A DNA stretch of 64,000 nt from an uncultured Flavobacteriaceae bacterium (lineage in GTDB: Bacteria; Bacteroidota; Bacteroidia; Flavobacteriales; Flavobacteriaceae). The notes under the pieces were generated by a model that was given only the letters and a program-made list of their open reading frames with translations, was not told the origin of the DNA and did not search any database. This document shows positions 8,120-16,474 of the stretch, piece by piece. Every line of letters starts with the position of its first letter. The first letter of the stretch is position 1. The translations under genes were made by a program, and so were the position numbers. The stretch is taken from the NCBI GenBank assembly GCA_947497245.1, contig CANMFO010000008.1:106361-170360 (forward strand), written 5' to 3'.

Positions 8120-8617
8120 ATGAAAAGAGTACTTGTAACTTTGGCCCTTCTGCTTGTCGGGATGCAACTATCTGCCCAGCAAGGATTTAAAATTGGAATT
8201 CAAGGCGGTTTGCCCTTAGGTGATTTTAACGATAAGGTCGGCGTGGTCGTCGGATTGGATGTGGGATACATGTGGGCATTGGGGGAAGTGGTAGATCTTG
8301 GGATAACCGCCGGATACATACATGGGTTTCCCGAAAAGTTTAGGGCGGAAACGGTTCCTTCGGATCTGCCCAGCGTTCAGTTTTTGCCGGTTGCGGGATC
8401 GGTACGTATATGGCCATCGAATTCCTTTTCTTTTGGAGCGGATGCCGGTCAGGCCCTTGGTATAAGCGAAGACAACGATGGAGGGCTCTATTACAGGCCC
8501 ATAATCGGATTTTTGTTAGGTGCCAGCACCGAACTGAACATTTCGTACACCGGGGTGAACCTGGATGGAACATCCTGGACAACGGCAAATCTGGGCATTC
8601 TTTACACCATACAGTAG
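8120..8617 (+). CDS. Outer-membrane beta-barrel protein
   Basis: A 165-residue protein with the signal peptide MKRVLVTLALLLVGMQLSAQ at its start. The mature part opens with GFKIGIQGGLPLGDFND, a first-strand pattern common in PorT-like or OmpA-like small barrels. It continues with amphipathic strands such as VDLGITAGYIHGF, SFSFGADAGQALGI and FLLGASTELNISYTGV, and ends in LGILYTIQ. It is about as long as the 189-residue barrel just upstream and may be a diverged duplicate, but the two are not near-identical. It has its own promoter candidate upstream and a strong terminator downstream, so it is probably a single transcription unit. Function is unknown. Confidence 0.72.
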   Translation: MKRVLVTLALLLVGMQLSAQQGFKIGIQGGLPLGDFNDKVGVVVGLDVGYMWALGEVVDLGITAGYIHGFPEKFRAETVPSDLPSVQFLPVAGSVRIWPSNSFSFGADAGQALGISEDNDGGLYYRPIIGFLLGASTELNISYTGVNLDGTSWTTANLGILYTIQ

Positions 8618-8641
8618 GGAAAGCCCACAGCAGTTCACAAG

Positions 8642-8665
8642 AGAGGGGCCCGCCCCTCTTTTTTT
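8642..8665 (+). terminator. Rho-independent terminator after the second barrel gene
   Basis: A GC-rich stem, AGAGGGG/CCCCTCT, with a CCCG loop is followed at once by a run of seven T residues. It separates the barrel gene from aroQ, whose ATG lies 28 nt further on, so aroQ must be served by a promoter packed into this gap. Confidence 0.88.
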
Positions 8666-8692
8666 ATGGAAACAATTTGTTACTTTTATCCC

Positions 8693-9106
8693 ATGAAAAT
8701 CATCATTATCAATGGACCCAACCTGAACCTTTTGGGCAAACGCGAACCAGAGGTCTATGGAAACCAGACTTTCGAAGACTACTTTTCGAAACTACAGTTT
8801 AGGTTTAAGGAAGTGCAGTTGGAATATTTTCAATCGAACATTGAAGGCGAGTTGATCGGCAAAATTCAAGAAGTGGGTTTTTCCTATGACGGCATTGTTT
8901 TGAACGCCGCTTCCTATACGCATACTTCGGTGGGCATTGGCGATGCGGTCAAGGCGGTTGGAACACCGGTGGTCGAGGTCCACATTTCCAACACCCATAA
9001 ACGGGAGGATTTTCGACATGTCTCCTATATTTCCCCTGGGGCCAAAGGGGTAATCTTGGGCTTTGGCATGCAGAGCTACGATTTGGCGGTACAAAGTTTT
9101 TTGTGA
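8693..9106 (+). CDS. aroQ: 3-dehydroquinate dehydratase, type II
   Basis: A 137-residue type II dehydroquinase, the third step of the shikimate pathway (3-dehydroquinate to 3-dehydroshikimate), a cytoplasmic dodecamer in characterised members. The ATG at 8693 is used because the conserved first strand begins immediately after it (MKIIIINGPNLNLLGKREP). The catalytic Tyr is Tyr22 in EPEVYG. The substrate-binding block VEVHISNTHKREDFR is near residues 97-111, and a conserved NAASYTHTSVGI stretch is near 75. An ATG nine codons upstream overlaps the terminator and is unlikely. A weak -7-like TACTTTTA lies at 8681-8688. Confidence 0.93.
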   Translation: MKIIIINGPNLNLLGKREPEVYGNQTFEDYFSKLQFRFKEVQLEYFQSNIEGELIGKIQEVGFSYDGIVLNAASYTHTSVGIGDAVKAVGTPVVEVHISNTHKREDFRHVSYISPGAKGVILGFGMQSYDLAVQSFL

Positions 9107-9116
9107 ATTTTCGGAA

Positions 9117-9407
9117 TCAATCGACGGAAGCCGCTTGACCCAGATATTTTTTGTCCACATAAAAGGTGGCAAAGGGCAGGAGCGAGGCAAGGACCAAAAT
9201 GAACATTCTTTTCAACCCCCATTTTCGTATAACACAAAGGACCACGGCCAACACCACATAAACTATGAAGAGGCCACCATGCGCATAGCCCACGTACAGA
9301 TTGGGTGTGGGCAGGTCTGCCAGATGTTTTAAGGGCATGGTCACGGCGAAGAGCGTTAGATACGAAATTCCTTCTAGTATGGCTATGATTCTGAACAATG
9401 GGAGCAT
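9117..9407 (-). CDS. DUF3817 family small membrane protein
   Basis: A 96-residue integral membrane protein with three predicted helices (about residues 5-23, 40-62 and 70-86). Seen: the family start FRIIAILEGISYLTL and the middle segment YVGYAHGGLFIVYV, both typical of DUF3817. The family has no established biochemical function. The gene lies 9 nt after the PepSY-type membrane protein gene and probably shares its transcript. Confidence 0.8.
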   Translation of the reverse strand: MLPLFRIIAILEGISYLTLFAVTMPLKHLADLPTPNLYVGYAHGGLFIVYVVLAVVLCVIRKWGLKRMFILVLASLLPFATFYVDKKYLGQAASVD

Positions 9408-9416
9408 AATCGTTGT

Positions 9417-9968
9417 TTAGGGAAATAAGATTAAAAAGAGCAAGGGAAAAAGCATACCGGCAAGCGCCAGCTTCCAGCCGCGTTTTTTAAAGCTATTGCT
9501 TCCTTTTGTGATCATCATTCCGGTTATTGCAATGGTCAACATGGCCAGTCCGAAGATATCCGAGTACCAGATCCAAAAAGAGTTTGTAGACTTGTGCAGG
9601 GTCATGGTATGGCCCAAAAAAGGTACTTTTCTTTTGTATTCCAGCACCCCTTTTCCCGTTTCCAAGTTGACGTCAAGTATAATATTGTCCTTGTAATAGA
9701 TTCGTAGGTCCTTGTCGCGAAGGCGATGGCCGTCATAGGCGGAAGCCAGGTCCCACTGTGTTGACATTTGCCTGATATGGTCTTCTGAATCCAGGATGGT
9801 GGGATCGGCCGGAATATTCAATTGTACCTCTTTTGCCTCATAGGTATAGTCCATGGGATACCAATCTTGTCGGTGGTTTAGAATGATTCCCGAAAAGGAA
9901 AAGGCGATGATCAATCCGATATAAAAATACGCTATGTCCCGATGCAGGTTTCTGTTGGTAAGCTTCAT
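9417..9968 (-). CDS. PepSY-associated transmembrane protein
   Basis: A 183-residue membrane protein of the PepSY/PiuB-like type. It has a short cytoplasmic start (MKLTNRNLHRDIAYF), a first helix at about residues 12-32 ending in the typical SGIILNHRQDWYP, a periplasmic PepSY-like segment of about 95 residues, and two C-terminal helices (about 130-155 and 163-182). Such proteins often accompany siderophore uptake or heme and cytochrome functions, but no receptor is next to this one. It starts immediately (1 nt) after the dihydrolipoyl dehydrogenase stop codon, so the two are very likely co-transcribed. The functional link is not known. Confidence 0.78.
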   Translation of the reverse strand: MKLTNRNLHRDIAYFYIGLIIAFSFSGIILNHRQDWYPMDYTYEAKEVQLNIPADPTILDSEDHIRQMSTQWDLASAYDGHRLRDKDLRIYYKDNIILDVNLETGKGVLEYKRKVPFLGHTMTLHKSTNSFWIWYSDIFGLAMLTIAITGMMITKGSNSFKKRGWKLALAGMLFPLLFLILFP

Positions 9969-11360
9969 TTACAAATGGATTACCTCGTCATAGGCATCTG
10001 CGACCGCCTCCATTACCGCTTCGCTCATAGTAGGATGGGGATGCACCGCTTTGAGCACTTCGTGCCCCGTAGTCTCCAGTTTACGGGCCACTACGGCTTC
10101 GGCTATCATATCGGTAACACCGACGCCGATCATATGGCATCCCAACCATTCCCCGTACTTGGCGTCAAAAATCACCTTAACGAACCCATCGGAGGCCCCT
10201 GAGGCCTTTGCCTTTCCACTAGCGGAGAAGGGAAACTTGCCTACTTTGATATCATGTCCTTTTTCCTTGGCCTGCTTTTCAGTAAGCCCTACCGAGGCCA
10301 CTTCCGGCAAGCAGTAGGTACAACCGGGAATGTTACCGTAATCCAAGGGTTCCACGTGCATGCCCGCGATCTTTTCCACGCAAAGGATGCCCTCGGCCGA
10401 AGCGACATGCGCCAGGGCCTGGCCGGGGGTGACATCGCCAATGGCGTAGTAGCCCGGTATATTGGTCTGATAGTAATCGTTTACCATGATCTTGTCCCTG
10501 TCCGTGGCAATGCCCACAGCTTCCAAACCGATGTTCTCGATATTGGACTTGATCCCGACCGCGGAGAGCACAATATCCGCATCCAGGACCTGCTCGCCCT
10601 TACTGGTCTTTACATATACTTTCACCCCTTCGCCCGAAGTATCCACTTTGGTAACTTCGGAGGAAGTCATGATCTTCACACCCGATTTTTTAAAGCTGCG
10701 CTCCAATTGCTTGGACACTTCCTCATCTTCCACTGGAACAATGTTTGGAAGGAATTCCACAACGGTTACCTCGGTGCCCATGGCATTGTAGAAATAGGCA
10801 AACTCGATTCCGATCGCCCCACTTCCGACGACAACCATCTTTTTCGGTTGGGATTCCAACGACATGGCTTTTCTATAACCGATTATTTTCTCGCCATCCT
10901 GGGGCAGACTGGGGAGCTCCCGGCTGCGTGCCCCCGTGGCAATGATGATATGTTCCGCTGTGTAGTCCGTCTCTTTGCCGTCTTCACCTTTGACGGAAAT
11001 CGTTTTGCCCGGTTTTACGGTGCCGTATCCATTGAGCACTTCGATCTTGTTCTTTTTCATCAAAAACTGAATGCCCTTGCTCATGCCATCGGCCACGTTG
11101 CGGCTGCGCTTTACCACAGCGTTGAAATCTTTGTCCACTCCCTCGGCTTTTAAACCATAATCTTCGGCATGCTGCAGGTATTGGAATACTTGGGCCGATT
11201 TCAGCAATGCTTTGGTGGGGATACATCCCCAATTGAGACAGACACCGCCCAGACTTTCTTTTTCAACAATGGCCGTCTTGAACCCTAACTGAGCCGCTCT
11301 TATGGCGGTCACGTAGCCCCCGGGGCCGCTACCCAAAACAATTACATCGAAATTGCCCAT
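9969..11360 (-). CDS. lpdA: Dihydrolipoyl dehydrogenase (E3)
   Basis: A 463-residue flavoprotein disulfide reductase that reoxidises the lipoyl groups of the pyruvate, 2-oxoglutarate or branched-chain dehydrogenase complexes and the glycine cleavage system, making NADH. Seen: FAD-binding GSGPGGYVTAIRAAQLG near the N-terminus, the redox disulfide Cys41/Cys46 in GGVCLNWGCIPTK, NAD-binding GSGAIGIEFAYFY near 180, AIGDVT near 310, and the C-terminal His-Glu dyad region HPHPTMSEA at about 440-448. Length is normal. No E1 or E2 gene is nearby, so which complex it serves is unknown. Downstream PepSY and DUF3817 genes follow in the same direction. Confidence 0.95.
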   Translation of the reverse strand: MGNFDVIVLGSGPGGYVTAIRAAQLGFKTAIVEKESLGGVCLNWGCIPTKALLKSAQVFQYLQHAEDYGLKAEGVDKDFNAVVKRSRNVADGMSKGIQFLMKKNKIEVLNGYGTVKPGKTISVKGEDGKETDYTAEHIIIATGARSRELPSLPQDGEKIIGYRKAMSLESQPKKMVVVGSGAIGIEFAYFYNAMGTEVTVVEFLPNIVPVEDEEVSKQLERSFKKSGVKIMTSSEVTKVDTSGEGVKVYVKTSKGEQVLDADIVLSAVGIKSNIENIGLEAVGIATDRDKIMVNDYYQTNIPGYYAIGDVTPGQALAHVASAEGILCVEKIAGMHVEPLDYGNIPGCTYCLPEVASVGLTEKQAKEKGHDIKVGKFPFSASGKAKASGASDGFVKVIFDAKYGEWLGCHMIGVGVTDMIAEAVVARKLETTGHEVLKAVHPHPTMSEAVMEAVADAYDEVIHL

Positions 11361-11475
11361 ATCTTTAAATTTTTAAGTGATTCAAATGAAAGCCCGCTGG
11401 CCAGCAGGCAGCTGCAAAAGTACACAAATCAAACTCCAAAACCCAAAATGGGAAACTCAAATTCCGCTTGCCGAT

Positions 11476-12534
11476 CTAAGTCTTCTGCTCCTTGTTGAAG
11501 TATACGAGATAGTAGTACATCTGTCTTTCCTCGTCCCATCCCTTTTCGACAAACTTTTGCGCCGATTCCGGATTGATGAAATCGAGTTTTATCTGGATAT
11601 TGGTGTCGAGGTTGATGACATTCTTTATCTTCTTTCGGGCATCGGAGACCGCTTTGTTCGCGATATCGAAGTTCGATACGTCCTCGATGCTGTATTTAGG
11701 CCCTTTTTCGACCTTATAGTGCTTGAACTCCGGAATAAGTTCGGGGTTTTCCATGACCTCGTTCAAAAAGCTGCTCTCCTCAAAGGCATCGTTCTTGGCA
11801 AAATGGTTTACGGCCCGGTTCATGAACAGGACTTCCTGCTGTTTGTCCTCCGCGGGCAATACCACATCCTTTGCAAAATTCTGACAGAATTTAAGGTAGT
11901 TTTTGGTGTAGAAATTTTCATCTGCCAAAGCATCGACCCCCAAAAAGTTTTCCAACCAGTACTTGGTATCGTAGCGATTGCTGTCCACGGACAGTACCTT
12001 GTACCCCTCTTCCTTGCCCACGTTGAAAACGAGGCATCCCTTGTCCAATTTGTTGATATTGATTCCCTGTTGTATCACAATGTCCAGATTGTCCCCTCTT
12101 TCTTCGAACTGGAGGAAATCGTGCTTCAGCTCGCTCTTAAAGATCCCTACGGCCTCCACTTTGACATTGTCCAGCATGATGTTGCTCAAGTGTACCACAT
12201 AGACCTCCCCGCTCTTGATGTGGGGGTGATTGGACTGTTCGAACAAGTGGGTCGCAACTTTCTTTGAATTGGCGTGCAAAGTGGCAGGTTCGGCAAAAAT
12301 TTCCGAAACAATTTTATAAAGTTCATTGAATTCCAGGTCCACCTCGTTGGTGAGTTTGAAGTAGCTTTCTTCCTTTTCCCGAAAGGGTTTGAAAAAATAT
12401 TCTTTGAGCAGCCCGGTAGTCTCATCGTTCAGGGAAAAGGGTTCTGCGGATAAAAAAACACCTTCACTTTTATTTTTGTTGCCCACACGGTGTAGTGAAA
12501 TACTTTCGATTTGGGCGGGATAGAGATTGATCAT
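11476..12534 (-). CDS. Nucleoid-associated protein (NdpA/YejK family)
   Basis: A 352-residue protein of the bacterial 37-kDa nucleoid-associated family, which binds DNA in the nucleoid in E. coli. Seen: the opening block IESISLHRVGNKNKSEGV, a central VVHLSNIMLDNVKVEAVGIFKSE segment in which beta strands alternate with charged turns, and a C-terminal KLDFINPESAQKFVEKGWDEER that resembles the family end. It is cytoplasmic, with no signal peptide or membrane segment. It lies between lpdA (115 nt downstream) and a pRiA4b-like gene on the same strand. The precise role in this phylum is unstudied as far as I know. Confidence 0.82.
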   Translation of the reverse strand: MINLYPAQIESISLHRVGNKNKSEGVFLSAEPFSLNDETTGLLKEYFFKPFREKEESYFKLTNEVDLEFNELYKIVSEIFAEPATLHANSKKVATHLFEQSNHPHIKSGEVYVVHLSNIMLDNVKVEAVGIFKSELKHDFLQFEERGDNLDIVIQQGININKLDKGCLVFNVGKEEGYKVLSVDSNRYDTKYWLENFLGVDALADENFYTKNYLKFCQNFAKDVVLPAEDKQQEVLFMNRAVNHFAKNDAFEESSFLNEVMENPELIPEFKHYKVEKGPKYSIEDVSNFDIANKAVSDARKKIKNVINLDTNIQIKLDFINPESAQKFVEKGWDEERQMYYYLVYFNKEQKT

Positions 12535-12679
12535 TTGCTATAGTACTGGATTATTGTGTTACTGGACGTATTGGACCTTGCAATAAAATTGGGAAAAGCG
12601 CTGAAGTAATTATAGCTCCCCGGGAACATGCCCGTTCGTCGCCCGGGCTTTGGCATGGGCCGCCCGCTGTTTCCCCTTA

Positions 12680-13174
12680 TCAGTTCCAATTTTCATCAAA
12701 ATCAAGGTCATCGTAATTTTCAAAGGTATCGTCAAAATCAAAGGATGGATCGGCCTCAAAATTTTTCTCCGGGGGCGATTCGGGAAGCTCCCCGAAACTG
12801 AACAATAGGTTGGGGTAGCTACGCCCGTCCTCTTTCTCCACGGCATCGGCCAGTTCCACGAAGAAAGTCCACATGCTCAAAAAGTCATAGACATAAATAA
12901 GTTTTGGCGTTTGCTCCGTCATCACATCCTCCAAAAAAGTTTCATTCATCAATCGCACCTTTCCACCGTTTTCGCCCATATCAAAAAGGGCGATTTCCTC
13001 TTCTTGGTTCCAATCATCATCGCAGGTGTAGAAAGAGGCCATTTCGTTGCCCAAAAAACCAAAGGCCTGGGTGATGGTGTTGTGCAGCTCTTCCAAAGAA
13101 TTATCTGCGGCAATTTCAATATCCCTAAAGATATCGTCCTCCACGTCCAAAATTATCCTGATTTTATAAATCAT
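12680..13174 (-). CDS. pRiA4b ORF-3-like protein (IS1096 passenger TnpR-like family)
   Basis: A 164-residue cytoplasmic protein of the plasmid pRiA4b ORF-3 family. Seen: the start YKIRIILDVEDDIFRDIEI, then the typical SLEELHNTITQAFGF and SFYTCDDDW blocks, and a strongly acidic tail (many Asp and Glu after residue 140). Despite the family name, it is often a chromosomal gene in Bacteroidota, and no transposase, inverted repeat or target duplication is seen here, so it should not be read as an insertion sequence. It lies 25 nt downstream of the heme A synthase gene on the same strand. Biochemical function is unknown. Confidence 0.8.
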   Translation of the reverse strand: MIYKIRIILDVEDDIFRDIEIAADNSLEELHNTITQAFGFLGNEMASFYTCDDDWNQEEEIALFDMGENGGKVRLMNETFLEDVMTEQTPKLIYVYDFLSMWTFFVELADAVEKEDGRSYPNLLFSFGELPESPPEKNFEADPSFDFDDTFENYDDLDFDENWN

Positions 13175-13199
13175 CGCCTAAATTAAGGTGAAGGCAAAG

Positions 13200-14234
13200 T
13201 TACAAAGTTTTGTGGCTTTTCTTTGCATTTGAGGCCTCCAAAAGCAAATAAAACTGTGTGCCGAACAGAAGGGCGGCCGATACCATATGCAAGGGTTGGC
13301 TTGAGAATGGAAAATCGAAGTAGTACATGGCCATACCGCTAACCACTTCCATTAGCAAAAGCAGCAATACCCAATTGATCTTTGGATAGCCCAGACTATA
13401 TTTGTAGATCCTGTAGGCCAGGTAGAGGTTCAGCAGCAGCACGGCGATGGAGAAGGACCTGTGGACATAGAATTGCAATGGGGCCCCTTCCAGCCACAGT
13501 TGTTTTGCGGTCTCCCCCACCACACTTATTTTTTCATCCACGAACTGCCGTACCTGGGTACCCAATAGAATCTGCAAAAAACTTGCCAGCGAGGCCGTCC
13601 ACAGAAGCCCGGTAAGCATGCTGTCCGATTTTTGTTGTTTTGAAACGGTTCGGGTCTGATGGATAAGGTACAGCAACATGGCCACGATGAGCAGGGCCAT
13701 GACCATGTGTACGGTGATCTTAACGGGCTCCAGGACCGAATACACGACCGTGGCCCCCAACCAGGCCTGAAATCCCATTGCCAAAACGATAAGGACAGCC
13801 AGTAGCGTCACACTTTTTTGTTTTTTCCAGAAACGAAAGGACAAAATGGCCAACACTAAGGTGGCCAGTCCCGCCAGGGCACCGGTTAGCCTGTTGACGA
13901 ACTCTATCCAAGTGTGCCAAGGGTTGAAAACGGCATAATCGTGTTTGGTATAGGGCGCCCAATTTTCAGCCTTGTAGTCCAATGTGGTGCTGAAATCATT
14001 TTTGGCTACCTTAAGGGATTCGTCCATTATGACCACCTGTCCCTTTCGATAACTCTTGTTCGGGCTCCATTGTAGTTCGGAGGCATCGGTCGGGGGAATG
14101 TAATACCCAAAACACTTGGGCCAATCGGGGCATCCCATGCCGCTTCCCGTCATTCGTACGATCGCACCTGCGGCAATGACCAGATAGACCAATACCAAGG
14201 CTTTTTTTGCTGTTCTTCGAAACCGTTCTTCCAT
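13200..14234 (-). CDS. ctaA: Heme A synthase (COX15/CtaA)
   Basis: A 344-residue, roughly eight-helix membrane enzyme that oxidises the C8 methyl of heme O to the formyl group of heme A for cytochrome oxidase. Seen: the family signature GAIVRMTGSGMGCPDWPKC near the N-terminus and His residues in helices (NPWHTWIEFVNRLTG, VKITVHMVMAL, YVHRSFSIAV, SQPLHMVSAALL) that ligate heme. The ATG at 14234 is preferred because the family starts just before the first helix. In-frame starts at 14246 and 14348 exist, and the longest adds a non-conserved tail. The partner heme O synthase and the oxidase genes are not in this window. Confidence 0.9.
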   Translation of the reverse strand: MEERFRRTAKKALVLVYLVIAAGAIVRMTGSGMGCPDWPKCFGYYIPPTDASELQWSPNKSYRKGQVVIMDESLKVAKNDFSTTLDYKAENWAPYTKHDYAVFNPWHTWIEFVNRLTGALAGLATLVLAILSFRFWKKQKSVTLLAVLIVLAMGFQAWLGATVVYSVLEPVKITVHMVMALLIVAMLLYLIHQTRTVSKQQKSDSMLTGLLWTASLASFLQILLGTQVRQFVDEKISVVGETAKQLWLEGAPLQFYVHRSFSIAVLLLNLYLAYRIYKYSLGYPKINWVLLLLLMEVVSGMAMYYFDFPFSSQPLHMVSAALLFGTQFYLLLEASNAKKSHKTL

Positions 14235-14357
14235 CCTATGGCCCATATTGGGCGCAAAATTACCACATCTTTTGGGAAACTGGGATATCGGGCACCATAA
14301 AAGCGCTGTTCCATGATGGTCTCCAGATTTATTGGTAACAAACCCCAATCCCCGAGA

Positions 14358-15782
14358 TCATGTTGCCCTTAACCCCATCGCTTTGCCCTTCTTTAACATA
14401 AAATCCCTGGCCGGCCCATATTCATTGGGAATATCCCCTTCCAGAATGGCTTCTTTTATGGCTTCCTTGATAATGCCTATTTCCTTGGAAGGTTCGAGGT
14501 TGAAAGTCTTCATGATTTCTTCACCGCTGATGGGGGGTTGGAAGTTTCGGACACGATCACGCTCCTCAACCTCGATGATCTTCTCACGTACCAATTTGAA
14601 GTTGCTTTTGTATTTTCTCTGTTTTCTTGGGTTCTTGGTCGTGATGTCCGCTTCGCACAGGGTCATGAGGTCTTCTACATGTTCCCCCGCATCGAATACC
14701 AAACGGCGTACGGCCGAATCGGTCACAAAATCCTCCGAAAGGACTATCGGGCGGGAACTCATCAGCACCATTTTCTGTACGAACTTCATTTTTTCGTTCA
14801 ATGGCATGTGCAGGCGCCTGAAAAGCTTGTACACCATTTTTGATCCCACAAATTCGTGTCCGTGGAAGGTCCACCCTATTTTTTTGTGGAATTTCTTGGT
14901 AGGCGCCTTCCCAATATCGTGCAGGAGCGCGGCCCAGCGTAGCCAAACATCCTCGGTCATTTCCGAAATATTGTCCACGACCTCCAAAGTGTGCCAAAAG
15001 TTGTCTTTGTGCCGCTGGCCCTCTATTTCCTCAATGCCCTCGAGTGCGACCAATTCGGGAAGGATATGGGGCAGCAGTTCCGTCTTGTGCAAGAGCGCAA
15101 ACCCCACAGCGGGTTTTTTACTGCTCAGGATCTTGTGCAGTTCATCCACAATGCGCTCTGGGGAAACGATCTTGATACGTGCCTTGTTTTCAGTAATGGC
15201 CTGAAGGGATTCCAGATGGATCGTAAAATTCAATTGGGTGGCGAACCGGATGGCGCGAAGCATTCGCAACGGGTCATCCGAGTACGTGATATCGGGTTGC
15301 AAGGGGGTTCGAATCAATTTGCGCTCAAGGTCGCCCACGCCGTCAAAGGGATCTAACAACATGCCGAAATCGCCCTCGTTGAGGGAAAGCGCCAGGGCGT
15401 TGATCGTGAAATCCCTCCGCTTTTGATCATCGTCAAGGGTGCCGTCCTCCACTACCGGTTTTCTGCTGTTGCGGTCATAACTCTCTTTTCGCGCACCGAC
15501 AAATTCGAGTTCAAGGGTTCCGTGCTTGACCATGGCGGTCCCGAAATTTTTGAAAACCGATACCTGTGGCCTGCCCTCCAATTTGGAGGCTACCTTTTTT
15601 GCAAGGGCTATGCCACTGCCCACGGCCACCACATCGATATCTTTGGGCACGCCCCATCCCAAAAGGTAATCGCGTACAAATCCTCCGATAACATAACAGG
15701 TCACCCCAAGTTCTTGGGCAGACGCCATTATTAGTGAAAATATGGGATTATTAAGTGCTTGTTTGTGGTTTTGTGGTGCCAT
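14358..15782 (-). CDS. cca: CCA tRNA nucleotidyltransferase with HD domain
   Basis: A 474-residue class II nucleotidyltransferase that adds or repairs the 3'-terminal CCA of tRNA. Seen: the catalytic head [20 protein letters not shown] with the DxD metal pair at about residues 34-53, the basic block [10 protein letters not shown] with GLLDPFDG-like sequence following near 165, the [11 protein letters not shown] helix near 195, and a C-terminal HD domain containing HTLEVVDN and [13 protein letters not shown] (about 270-315). The HD domain is usual in this family and may carry 2',3'-phosphatase activity. It lies next to the Sua5-type tRNA-modification gene, so this is a tRNA maturation neighbourhood. 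Confidence 0.93.
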   Translation of the reverse strand: MAPQNHKQALNNPIFSLIMASAQELGVTCYVIGGFVRDYLLGWGVPKDIDVVAVGSGIALAKKVASKLEGRPQVSVFKNFGTAMVKHGTLELEFVGARKESYDRNSRKPVVEDGTLDDDQKRRDFTINALALSLNEGDFGMLLDPFDGVGDLERKLIRTPLQPDITYSDDPLRMLRAIRFATQLNFTIHLESLQAITENKARIKIVSPERIVDELHKILSSKKPAVGFALLHKTELLPHILPELVALEGIEEIEGQRHKDNFWHTLEVVDNISEMTEDVWLRWAALLHDIGKAPTKKFHKKIGWTFHGHEFVGSKMVYKLFRRLHMPLNEKMKFVQKMVLMSSRPIVLSEDFVTDSAVRRLVFDAGEHVEDLMTLCEADITTKNPRKQRKYKSNFKLVREKIIEVEERDRVRNFQPPISGEEIMKTFNLEPSKEIGIIKEAIKEAILEGDIPNEYGPARDFMLKKGKAMGLRAT

Positions 15783-15842
15783 TTGAATGCGACATAAATT
15801 GCTCCATTCCTTTGGGCGGAGAAGGCAACTTTGTTTTATGGG

Positions 15843-16451
15843 TTACTTCCGAATTACTTTGACCGTACCGTCGTTGCCCAGTTTTATGATGGACGAAGGG
15901 TCTGTTCTTTTTGACTCTGGCCGCAAATTTACCACATAGTCGACACCTTTTAAAATCGCAGGGCTTATTTGCTGGAAACCTTTTGGGCTGGGTGCTCCTG
16001 AGACATTTGCGGAAGTGGACACGATGGGCTTTTTGAATTTGTTGATGAGGTATTGACAAAATTTATCCGATGCGACCCGAATGGCCAAAGTGTTGTCGGG
16101 TGCAATCAGGTTTTTGGCCACTCCTTTGGGGTTGTCGTAGATTATGGTAACCGGTTTATCGGAAAGGTCGATGATATCGTAAGCCACTTCCGGTACGTCT
16201 GCCACATGCCGTTCCAGCATGGCCCCATTGGCCACAAGGCAGATCAACGCCTTGCTGTCTGCCCGATTCTTGAGCCGATAGACCTGCTGTACCGCTTGGG
16301 CGTTGGTAGCGTCGCAGCCTATGCCCCAGATGGTATCCGTGGGATAAAGAATGAGCCCCCCTTTTTCCAGCACCGCTATGGCCTTATTGATTTCCGTGGT
16401 CAAATTGTTTTGATTATGGGTACAAATTTGTTGAAAAGGACAAAAATACAT
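15843..16451 (-). CDS. L-threonylcarbamoyladenylate synthase (Sua5/YciO/YrdC family)
   Basis: A 202-residue YrdC-fold enzyme that makes threonylcarbamoyl-AMP from threonine, bicarbonate and ATP, the first step of t6A formation at position 37 of ANN-decoding tRNAs. Seen: the nucleotide pocket GLILYPTDTIWGIGCDA at about residues 34-50, the KNRADSKALICLV block (about 60), and the strongly conserved PIVSTSANVSGAPSP near 143-157. It lacks the extra Sua5 C-terminal domain and so is the short form. It sits between the CCA enzyme and a glycosyltransferase on the same strand. YciO-like paralogues are hard to exclude by eye. Confidence 0.88.
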   Translation of the reverse strand: MYFCPFQQICTHNQNNLTTEINKAIAVLEKGGLILYPTDTIWGIGCDATNAQAVQQVYRLKNRADSKALICLVANGAMLERHVADVPEVAYDIIDLSDKPVTIIYDNPKGVAKNLIAPDNTLAIRVASDKFCQYLINKFKKPIVSTSANVSGAPSPKGFQQISPAILKGVDYVVNLRPESKRTDPSSIIKLGNDGTVKVIRK

Positions 16452-16474
16452 TTTCTATGGGCAGGGCAACCCAT

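Noticed and set aside
10254..11153. 299-codon + strand frame opposite lpdA
   Set aside because: Antisense to a fully motif-supported dihydrolipoyl dehydrogenase.
11377..12267. 296-codon + strand frame opposite the nucleoid-associated protein gene
   Set aside because: Hydrophobic frame without domain structure; the minus strand carries the family motifs.
12610..12846. Small 78-codon minus-strand frame overlapping the pRiA4b-like gene
   Set aside because: Out of frame with the motif-bearing gene and of basic, low-information composition.
12680..13174. Possible insertion-sequence remnant suggested by the IS1096 passenger family name
   Set aside because: No transposase, terminal inverted repeats or target duplication nearby. 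The family is commonly chromosomal in this phylum.
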